Source of the DNA: Clostridia bacterium
Lineage (GTDB): Bacteria; Bacillota; Clostridia; Christensenellales; Pumilibacteraceae
Direction: 5' to 3'
DNA: 12,158 nucleotides
Assembly: GCA_017452405.1 (NCBI GenBank)
Contig: JAFTMM010000121.1
Location: forward strand, 1 to 12,158
The notes beneath the pieces are model-generated. The model saw nothing but the letters and a program-made list of their open reading frames with translations. It was not told where the DNA came from and did no database searches. The position numbers were made by a program, and so were the translations under genes. Position 1 is the first letter of the stretch. Each line of letters opens with the position of its first letter. Shown here one piece after another: positions 6,623 through 12,158 of the stretch.

Positions 6623-8602
6623 ATGTACAAAGTAATAAATGACGTTATCAAATCCGTGCGCGTTCTGTCTGCGGAGCAGGTAGAAAAGGCAAACAGCGGA
6701 CATCCCGGTACGCCTCTCGGCGTAGCTCCGATTATCTCAACGCTATTCGGGAAATTCATGAAGATTGCGCCGACTAAGCCTGATTTCTTTAACCGTGATC
6801 GTTTCGTGCTTTCGTCAGGCCACGCTTCGGCAATGCTTTATTCGATCCTGCACGTATGCGGATACGACGTTACTGCGGAAGATCTCGCGTCTTTCCGTCA
6901 GTACGGCAGTCGCACGCCCGGTCATCCCGAGGTAGGAGTAACGCCCGGCGTAGATTGCTCAACCGGACCTCTTGGACAGGGCATAGCCAACGCAGTAGGT
7001 ATGGCGCTTGCCGAACGTATACTCTCGGCAAAGTTCAACAAGCCGGGTTATAACCTCGTTGATCACTATACGTACGCGCTTTGCGGAGATGGTTGTATGA
7101 TGGAGGGTGTGGAAAACGAAGCTGCGTCACTTGCCGCGCTCTGGAAACTCGGTAAGCTTATCGTTATCTACGACAGCAACCGCATAACGATCGAGGGCAA
7201 CACCGACATTTCTTTCGTAGAAGACGTTGCCGCTCGTCATAAGGCGCTGGGCTGGCACGTAGTAAGAGCAGGCAACGCAGAAAATCTCGAAACGCTGGCT
7301 GACGCGCTTGAGCAGGCGCGCGCTGAGGACGGAAAGCCTTCGCTTATTATCGTGTCGAGTACTATCGGCTACGGAGCGCCCAATGCAGGCACGAGTTCCG
7401 TACACGGCGCGCCTCTTGGCAAGGAAGGACTCCGTTCACTCAAAAACACGCTTGATTGGACGTGCGATCCGTTCTGTGTGCCCGATACCGTTAAGACTTT
7501 TGCTGAAGATATGAAAGCTAAAGGCGAAAAGCACGTCAGCGAATGGACAGAACTCCTCGAAAAAGCGCGAAAGCAGTATCCTACGCACGTCGAAGAGTTT
7601 GAAAAGTGGTTAAGCGGAGATTACGCGCGTAAAGCGATTAACGCTCCCGAACTATATAATATCACCAAAACCTCCTCCGCAACCCGTAACCTTTGCGGTG
7701 AAGCGCTTGCGGTTGTAGACAAACTCGTTCCCAACCTCGTAGGCGGTTCAGCAGACCTTGCGCCGTCTAACTGTACGGCGATTAAAGGTAAGGAGTATTA
7801 TTCTCCCGAAACGAGCGCAGGTAGGGCGATCCACTTCGGCGTTCGCGAACACGCAATGGCTGCTATATGTAACGGTCTTGCGCTTCACGGCGGACTGCTT
7901 CCGTTCTGCGCGACCTTCTTCGTGTTCTCGGACTATATGAAGTATGCGATTCGCATGAGCGCTCTTATGAAGCTCCCCGTAACGTACGTTCTTTCGCACG
8001 ACTCGATCGGCGTGGGTGAGGACGGCCCTACGCACCAGCCTGTGGAACAGCTCACAAGTTTGAGAAGCATACCCGGTTTATATACTTTCCGTCCCTCGGA
8101 CGGTACGGAAACTTCGGTGGCGTTTGCGCGCGCTCTTGAAGGAGTAGCGCCTACCGCAATCGTAACCAGCCGTCAAAAGCTTCCTGCGCACAACCTTTCT
8201 ACCAAGGAAGGCGCACTTAAGGGTGGTTACGTCCTGTCAAACGGAAGCAAAGAAATGCCCGACCTTATTCTTATGGCGAGCGGTAGCGAGGTAGGTCTTT
8301 GCCTTGAAGCGCAGAAAGTTTTGGAAGAAAAGGGCGTGAGCGCGAGAGTGGTTTCCATGCCTTGTATGGACCTTTACAAAGAACAGAGCGCAGAATATAA
8401 AGAAAGCGTTCTGCCGAAGTCCGTTAGAGCAAGGGTGGCAGTAGAAGCCGGAAGCAGAATGAGCTGGGGCGAGTTCGTAGGTCTTGACGGCGCATACGTT
8501 TGCATGGATGAATTCGGCGAGTCAGCGCCCGCCAACAAGCTATTCGAAAAATACGGCTTTACCGTAGAAAACGTAGTTAAAGTAGCGGAAAGTTTATTAT
8601 AA
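6623..8602 (+). CDS. tkt: Transketolase
   Basis: The 659-residue thiamine diphosphate enzyme moves two-carbon units between sugar phosphates in the non-oxidative pentose phosphate pathway. It uses xylulose-5-phosphate as donor. All three domains are present in one chain. SGHPG at 25-29 holds the active-site H27. The TPP/metal motif begins GDG at 155-157 and ends at N186 (YDSNRITIEG). GVREHAMA at 406-413 has the catalytic glutamate E409. HDSIGVGEDGPTHQP at 459-473 binds substrate and cofactor. Length matches full-size bacterial transketolases, unlike the split form. AGGTG at 6613-6617 precedes the ATG. The gene is divergent from the PocR-AraC regulator and upstream of xylA, where it would process the product of XylA and XylB. 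It has its own terminator and its own regulated promoter. Confidence 0.96.
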   Translation: MYKVINDVIKSVRVLSAEQVEKANSGHPGTPLGVAPIISTLFGKFMKIAPTKPDFFNRDRFVLSSGHASAMLYSILHVCGYDVTAEDLASFRQYGSRTPGHPEVGVTPGVDCSTGPLGQGIANAVGMALAERILSAKFNKPGYNLVDHYTYALCGDGCMMEGVENEAASLAALWKLGKLIVIYDSNRITIEGNTDISFVEDVAARHKALGWHVVRAGNAENLETLADALEQARAEDGKPSLIIVSSTIGYGAPNAGTSSVHGAPLGKEGLRSLKNTLDWTCDPFCVPDTVKTFAEDMKAKGEKHVSEWTELLEKARKQYPTHVEEFEKWLSGDYARKAINAPELYNITKTSSATRNLCGEALAVVDKLVPNLVGGSADLAPSNCTAIKGKEYYSPETSAGRAIHFGVREHAMAAICNGLALHGGLLPFCATFFVFSDYMKYAIRMSALMKLPVTYVLSHDSIGVGEDGPTHQPVEQLTSLRSIPGLYTFRPSDGTETSVAFARALEGVAPTAIVTSRQKLPAHNLSTKEGALKGGYVLSNGSKEMPDLILMASGSEVGLCLEAQKVLEEKGVSARVVSMPCMDLYKEQSAEYKESVLPKSVRARVAVEAGSRMSWGEFVGLDGAYVCMDEFGESAPANKLFEKYGFTVENVVKVAESLL

Positions 8603-8620
8603 TACTTATACACTTAACCA

Positions 8621-8655
8621 TAAAAGACGGAGTAGATATATTGCTTCGTCTTTTA
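8621..8655 (+). terminator. Terminator after tkt
   Basis: TAAAAGACGGAG (8621-8632) pairs with CTTCGTCTTTTA (8644-8655) over 12 positions with one G-U pair, around an 11-base loop. The right arm ends in a T-run. It lies 18 bases after the tkt stop and upstream of the xylA operator, so tkt and xylA are probably separate transcripts. Confidence 0.7.
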
Positions 8656-8677
8656 AATTGAGTATTAAACTTCTAAG

Positions 8678-8707
8678 TGTGAACAAAATTTCTATATTGC
8701 GAACAAA
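8678..8707. promoter_or_regulatory. Candidate PocR-AraC operator before xylA
   Basis: TGTGAACAA (8678-8686) and CGAACAAA (8700-8707) match the two blocks before tkt exactly, at the same 13-base gap. The gap bases are largely different, so this is not a recent duplication. It marks xylA and tkt as members of one regulon. Confidence 0.65.
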
Positions 8708-8712
8708 AAAGA

Positions 8713-8742
8713 CTATAAAATGTCCAATCTATAATATATAAT
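8713..8742 (+). promoter_or_regulatory. xylA promoter
   Basis: CTATAAAAT (8713-8721) covers a weak -35 (TATAAA, 8714-8719). TATAAT at 8737-8742 follows after a 17-base spacer, matching the tkt promoter in every distance. Another TATAAT at 8730-8735 is present but has no suitably spaced -35. The transcript leader would be about 50 bases, with AAGGAG at 8788-8793 eight bases before ATG 8802. Confidence 0.7.
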
Positions 8743-8801
8743 GTCTATGATAGAATCAGTATGATTTCAAACTTTTAAACAAAACGTAAGGAGTTAAATA
8801 A

Positions 8802-10121
8802 ATGAGCGAAATTTTTAAGGGGATTCCCGAAATTAAGTACGAAGGTGCAAAGAGCACCAACTCGCTTGCTTTCAAGTATTACGACGCAGATAAGGTCGTA
8901 CTCGGCAAGAAGATGAGTGAGCATCTCCCGTTTGCAATGGCGTGGTGGCATAACCTCTGCGCGGAGGGCTCTGATATGTTTGGTCGCGGAACTGCAGACA
9001 AGGCGTTCGGCGCAGACGAAAAGGGCACGATGGCGCACGCTAAGGCTAAGGTTGACGCAGGCTTCGAATTCATGAAGAAGCTTGGCATAAAGTACTTCTG
9101 CTTCCACGACGTTGACATAGTTCCGGAAGCGGACGATATCAAAGAAACCAACAAGCGTCTTGACGAAATTACCGATTATATACTCGAAAAGATGAAAGGC
9201 ACGGACGTTAAGTGCCTTTGGGGAACGGCAAATATGTTCAGCAATCCCCGATTTATGAACGGCGCAGGCTCAACCAACAGCGCAGACGTATACGCTTTCG
9301 CAGCCGCGCAGGTAAAGAAAGCGCTTGAACTCACCGTTAAGCTTGGTGGAAAGGGCTACGTTTTCTGGGGTGGTAGAGAGGGCTATGAAACGCTTATGAA
9401 TACCGATATGGCGTTCGAGCAGGAGAATATCGCATACCTTATGAAGATGGCTGTCGAGTACGGCAGAAGTATCGGCTTTACCGGCGACTTCTATATCGAG
9501 CCTAAGCCAAAGGAGCCTATGAAGCACCAATACGACTTTGACGCGGCAACTGCAATCGGCTTCCTTAAAGCTCACGGACTTGATAAGGACTTCAAGATGA
9601 ATATTGAGGCTAACCACGCTACGCTTGCAGGACATACCTTCGAACACGATCTCCGCGTTTCCGCAATCAACGGTATGCTCGGTTCGATTGACGCGAACCA
9701 AGGCGATTTCCTCCTCGGCTGGGATACCGACGAATTCCCTTACGACGTATATACTGCAACCAAGGCAATGTACGAAGTGCTCAAAGCAGGCGGATTAACC
9801 GGAGGATTTAACTTCGACGCCAAGAACCGTAGACCTTCTTATACCGTAGAGGATATGTTCAAAGGCTATATTCTCGGCATGGATACCTTTGCTCTCGGTC
9901 TTATCAAGGCAGCCGCAATAATCGAGGACGGAAGACTTGACAAATTTATTGAAGATAAGTATTCTTCATACAAGAGCGGAATAGGTAAGAAGATAATAGA
10001 CAGAACGACCTCCCTCGCAGAACTTGCCTCCTACGCCGAAGAAATGGGCGCGCCCGATCTTCCCGGTTCTGGTAATCAGGAGGGATTAGAGGCTATATTT
10101 AACCAGATATTATTTGGATAA
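8802..10121 (+). CDS. xylA: Xylose isomerase (class II)
   Basis: The enzyme interconverts D-xylose and D-xylulose in the cytoplasm using two divalent metals. At 439 residues it is the long class II type found in Firmicutes, Bacteroides and Thermotoga. The catalytic H102 and D105 are in FHDVD, and FWGGREGYE is at 188-196. Metal and substrate ligands are visible as E233 and K235 (IEPKP), E269 and H272 (NIEANHATLAGH), D297 (SIDANQGD), D308 and D310 (DTDEFP) and D339 (FNFDAK). All expected active-site residues are present. An excellent AAGGAG ribosome site supports the start. The gene follows tkt with its own promoter and operator. xylB follows 114 bases downstream, probably on the same transcript because no separate promoter is evident between them. 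Confidence 0.97.
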   Translation: MSEIFKGIPEIKYEGAKSTNSLAFKYYDADKVVLGKKMSEHLPFAMAWWHNLCAEGSDMFGRGTADKAFGADEKGTMAHAKAKVDAGFEFMKKLGIKYFCFHDVDIVPEADDIKETNKRLDEITDYILEKMKGTDVKCLWGTANMFSNPRFMNGAGSTNSADVYAFAAAQVKKALELTVKLGGKGYVFWGGREGYETLMNTDMAFEQENIAYLMKMAVEYGRSIGFTGDFYIEPKPKEPMKHQYDFDAATAIGFLKAHGLDKDFKMNIEANHATLAGHTFEHDLRVSAINGMLGSIDANQGDFLLGWDTDEFPYDVYTATKAMYEVLKAGGLTGGFNFDAKNRRPSYTVEDMFKGYILGMDTFALGLIKAAAIIEDGRLDKFIEDKYSSYKSGIGKKIIDRTTSLAELASYAEEMGAPDLPGSGNQEGLEAIFNQILFG

Positions 10122-10136
10122 GCGGACAGCGTGTAA

Positions 10137-10187
10137 AGCCTCCCTCCTTGAGGGAGGTGGCACGTGTAAGCGTGACGGAAGGAGTTG
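10137..10187. repeat. Small palindromic dispersed-type repeat between xylA and xylB
   Basis: CCTCCCTC (10139-10146) and GAGGGAGG (10150-10157) form a tight 8-bp hairpin with a 3-base loop. It is followed by GTGGCACGTG and then GTGACGGAAGGAG. I recognise this layout as a small non-coding repeat seen in many copies in Clostridia and other gut bacteria. Only one copy lies in this window, so the repeat call rests on recall and structure. It may stabilise or partly terminate the xylA-xylB message. Confidence 0.55.
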
Positions 10188-10235
10188 CGTGCAGTCGCAG
10201 GATCTCAAAGCTATGCTTCTATGTAAGGAGTTATA

Positions 10236-11708
10236 ATGAACAACTATATTGGTATCGATCTCGGAACGAGCGCAGTAAAATTACTGCTTGTGTCCGCAGA
10301 CGGTAGTATAATCAATGAAACGCAGGAAGAATATCCCGTATACTATCCAAAAGGCGGTTGGAGCGAACAGCACCCCGAAGATTGGATGACGGCTATTACG
10401 CGTGGTATGAAAACGCTTATGTACGGCGTTGATCCGAGTACGGTTAAGGGTATATCTTTCGGCGGACAGATGCACGGTCTCGTCATTCTGGACTCGGACG
10501 ATAACGTAATACGTCCGGCTATCCTTTGGAATGACGGAAGAACTGCGGAAGAAACCGAATACCTGAACGATGTTATCGGTAAGGCAAAGCTATCTGAGCT
10601 GACGGCTAACATAGCTTTCGCAGGTTTCACTGCTCCCAAAATACTGTGGGTAAAAAATCACGAGCCCGAAAACTTCGATCGCATAGCAAAAATAATGCTT
10701 CCAAAGGACTACGTAGCGTATATGCTTTCTGGCGTGCATTGCACGGATTATTCGGATGCAAGCGGTATGCTTCTGCTGGACGTAGAGAACGGCGAGTGGT
10801 CGGATGAAATGTGCAAAATTTGCGGAATAGACTCTTCGCTACTTCCTAAACTTTACGACTCGTACGAGGTGGTAGGTGAGATTAAGCCGTCTATGGCTAA
10901 GCTCCTTGGACTCCCGTGTGGCGTAAAAATTATAGCCGGCGCAGGCGATAACGCTGCTGCTGCGGTAGGTACGGGAACGGTAGGGAACGGCGCGTGCAAC
11001 GTTTCACTCGGCACGAGTGGTACCATATTCGTTTCTTCGGATGCTTTTGGCGTAGACAAGGATAACGCGCTTCATTCTTTCCGCCACGCAGACGGATATT
11101 TCCACCTCATGGGTTGCATACTTTCCGCAGCTTCATGTAATAAGTGGTGGATAGAGGACGTTCTTAAGTCCGACCACGGCGTTGAACAAAACGACATGCG
11201 TTCGCTCATTGGCAAAAACGACGTTTATTTCCTGCCATATATGATGGGGGAGCGTTGCCCTCATAACGACGTAGACGCGCGCAGTATGCTTGTGGGAATG
11301 CGTCCGAACACAACGAGAGCGAGCCTTGGTCTTGCCGTAATGGAAGGTGTAACCTTTGCGCTTCGCGATTGTTTGGAGATTGCCAAGGCTAACGGCGTGA
11401 ATATAGAGCGTACACGACTTTGCGGAGGCGGAGCTAAGAGCGAACTCTGGCGTACTATCGTTGCCAACACGTTCGGAATGCCCGTTGATACGGTGATGAC
11501 TGAAAAGGGACCGTCGTACGGCGCGGCGCTTCTTGCAATGGTAGGTTGCGGAGAGTACGCGACCGTCAAAGACGCTTGCGACGCCTGCGTGGCAGTACGA
11601 GCAACAATTCTTCCAGACGAGAAACTCACCAAAGCCTACGACAAAGCGTATAAGGTATATAAAGAATTATACCCTGCAATGAAAAACGTATTTAAACTAA
11701 TGAAGTAA
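10236..11708 (+). CDS. xylB: Xylulokinase (FGGY family)
   Basis: The enzyme phosphorylates D-xylulose with ATP to xylulose-5-phosphate, the donor for transketolase. The 490-residue length is normal. The N-terminal ATPase-fold strand YIGIDLGTSAVK has D8. GWSEQHPEDW at 41-50 and FGGQMHGLV at 75-83 (Q78-M79-H80) are xylulokinase signatures. RPAILWNDGR at 93-102 and DYSDASGMLLLD at 171-182 contact substrate. AGAGDNAAAA at 234-243 carries the likely catalytic base D238. The second-domain nucleotide motif SLGTSGTIFVSS (257-268) and CGGGAKSELWR near 395-405 complete the family pattern. AAGGAG (10225-10230) lies five bases before the ATG. The position directly after xylA confirms xylulose over other FGGY sugars. 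No transporter gene is nearby. Confidence 0.96.
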   Translation: MNNYIGIDLGTSAVKLLLVSADGSIINETQEEYPVYYPKGGWSEQHPEDWMTAITRGMKTLMYGVDPSTVKGISFGGQMHGLVILDSDDNVIRPAILWNDGRTAEETEYLNDVIGKAKLSELTANIAFAGFTAPKILWVKNHEPENFDRIAKIMLPKDYVAYMLSGVHCTDYSDASGMLLLDVENGEWSDEMCKICGIDSSLLPKLYDSYEVVGEIKPSMAKLLGLPCGVKIIAGAGDNAAAAVGTGTVGNGACNVSLGTSGTIFVSSDAFGVDKDNALHSFRHADGYFHLMGCILSAASCNKWWIEDVLKSDHGVEQNDMRSLIGKNDVYFLPYMMGERCPHNDVDARSMLVGMRPNTTRASLGLAVMEGVTFALRDCLEIAKANGVNIERTRLCGGGAKSELWRTIVANTFGMPVDTVMTEKGPSYGAALLAMVGCGEYATVKDACDACVAVRATILPDEKLTKAYDKAYKVYKELYPAMKNVFKLMK

Positions 11709-11724
11709 GACGTAAAAACATATT

Positions 11725-11792
11725 GTCATCCTGAGCGGTAGCCGAAGGATCTCATAAGATTCTATCGGTCGCTTTGCTCCCTCCAGAATGAC
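11725..11792. repeat. Palindromic intergenic repeat, copy 1
   Basis: The unit starts GTCATCCTGAGCGG and ends CAGAATGAC, so its termini are inverted repeats with one mismatch. Its interior (GAAGGATCTC, AAGATTCT) is also roughly symmetric. This GTCATyCTGAGCG family is a well-known short non-coding repeat of many bacterial genomes. It starts 16 bases after the xylB stop. A shared ACATATT precedes the unit here and in copy 2. Confidence 0.75.
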
Positions 11793-11846
11793 GATAACTC
11801 ATTCCGTCTGTTTTGCAAACACCTTATCTCAGGTAGGAAGGCTACT

Positions 11847-11862
11847 GTCATTCTGAGCGGTA
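11847..11862. repeat. Truncated copy of the same repeat
   Basis: GTCATTCTGAGCGGTA matches the left end of the full units, with the T variant that pairs perfectly with CAGAATGAC. It stops after 16 bases and runs into AGACATATT and then full copy 2. This suggests insertion of, or recombination with, copy 2. Confidence 0.6.
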
Positions 11863-11871
11863 AGACATATT

Positions 11872-11940
11872 GTCATCCTGAGCGGTAGCCCGAAGGGTCT
11901 CATAAGATTCTGTCGGTCGCTTTGCTCCTTCAAGAATGAC
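11872..11940. repeat. Palindromic intergenic repeat, copy 2
   Basis: The unit runs from GTCATCCTGAGCGGTAGC to AAGAATGAC. It is nearly the same as copy 1, with an extra C, several substitutions, and CTCATAAGATTCT and CGGTCGCTTTGCTCC conserved. It lies in direct orientation 147 bases from copy 1. It is 50 bases before the GH43 start, so it may shape that message leader. Confidence 0.75.
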
Positions 11941-11991
11941 CGTGGGTAGTCGGCGAATGAAAATCGACGCGTAAATAATAAGGAGATTATG

Positions 11992-12158
11992 ATGAATAAA
12001 CAACAAGTATTTAACCCGTACTTGCCGAGCTGGGAATACATACCCGACGGCGAGCCACATAAGTTCGGCGACCGTATATACGTATACGGAAGCCACGATA
12101 AGTTTAACGGCAAGACTTTCTGTATGAACGACTACGTTTGTTGGTCTGCGCCGGAAAA
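11992..12158 (+). CDS. Glycoside hydrolase family 43 enzyme, N-terminus (cut by window end)
   Basis: Fifty-five codons are visible before the right edge. The frame reads NPYLPSWEYIPDGEPHKF, then GDRIYVYGSHDKFNG, then NDYVCWSAPE. This is the first-blade signature of the GH43 five-bladed propeller (beta-xylosidases and alpha-L-arabinofuranosidases). The start is ATG 11992 rather than 11989 because AAGGAG (11980-11985) is six bases from the former and only three from the latter. There is no signal peptide, so it is probably cytoplasmic and acts on imported xylo- or arabino-oligosaccharides. The location after xylA-xylB supports release of xylose as its role. Subfamily and exact specificity cannot be judged from this fragment. 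A 283-base gap holding the palindromic repeats separates it from xylB. No clear promoter is visible there. Confidence 0.8.
   Translation, partial: MNKQQVFNPYLPSWEYIPDGEPHKFGDRIYVYGSHDKFNGKTFCMNDYVCWSAPE

Noticed and set aside
8656..8801. Structured RNA or small gene between tkt and xylA
   Set aside because: Apart from the operator, promoter and ribosome site I see no open frame or stable fold in this AT-rich stretch.
10122..10235. Separate xylB promoter or third copy of the shared operator
   Set aside because: No GAACAA half-sites and no convincing -35/-10 pair are present, so xylB is better explained as cotranscribed with xylA.
11725..11940. Possible CRISPR or tandem array
   Set aside because: There are only two full, imperfect, self-palindromic units of about 68 bp with an irregular gap and no cas genes.
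11829..12113. Two overlapping - strand open frames of 94 and 82 codons
   Set aside because: They run through palindromic repeat copy 2 and antisense to the GH43 start. Peptides such as ILEGAKRPTE are translations of the repeat, not real proteins.

Overview
The window looks like a chromosomal segment of a low-to-moderate GC Gram-positive-type anaerobe, most likely a gut Clostridia relative. This is an inference from strong AAGGAG-type ribosome sites, consensus sigma-A promoters, a PocR-AraC regulator, a class II xylose isomerase, and an Mrp ATPase with a Cys-rich N-terminus. No 16S or tRNA gene is present to place it further.

Region 1 (1-4538, + strand, visibly AT-rich) is the 3' end of a surface polysaccharide (Wzx/Wzy-type) cluster. 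It holds a Wzy-like polymerase gene broken by an in-frame TAA, a glycosyltransferase, a Wzx-type flippase that abuts it directly, and a dTDP-glucose 4,6-dehydratase (rfbB/rmlB). The cluster ends at a 12-bp-stem hairpin. That hairpin also contains a perfect TTGACA-17-TATAAT promoter for the next gene.

Region 2 (4539-5632) holds one housekeeping gene, an Mrp/ApbC/NBP35-type iron-sulfur carrier ATPase. It is separated from the convergent regulator gene by a strong two-way terminator.

Region 3 (5633-12158) is a pentose (xylose) utilisation locus. A PocR-AraC regulator is divergent from transketolase (tkt), followed by xylose isomerase (xylA), xylulokinase (xylB) and the start of a glycoside hydrolase family 43 enzyme that runs off the right edge. 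The set forms a pathway: GH43 releases xylose or arabinose from oligosaccharides, XylA makes D-xylulose, XylB makes xylulose-5-phosphate, and transketolase feeds it into the pentose phosphate pathway.

The most interesting signal is regulatory. The tkt and xylA promoters share the same architecture at exactly the same spacing: TGTGAACAA, 13 nt, CGAACAAA, 5 nt, CTATAAAAT, 15 nt, TATAAT. The intervening bases are mostly unrelated. This looks like a two-half-site activator operator next to the -35 region, and the adjacent PocR-AraC protein is the obvious candidate to bind it. The regulator's own predicted promoter lies inside the tkt copy, which suggests autoregulation.

Small dispersed repeats sit between xylA and xylB and, as two full copies plus a fragment, between xylB and the GH43 gene. 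I see no CRISPR array, RNA gene, transposase or phage gene.
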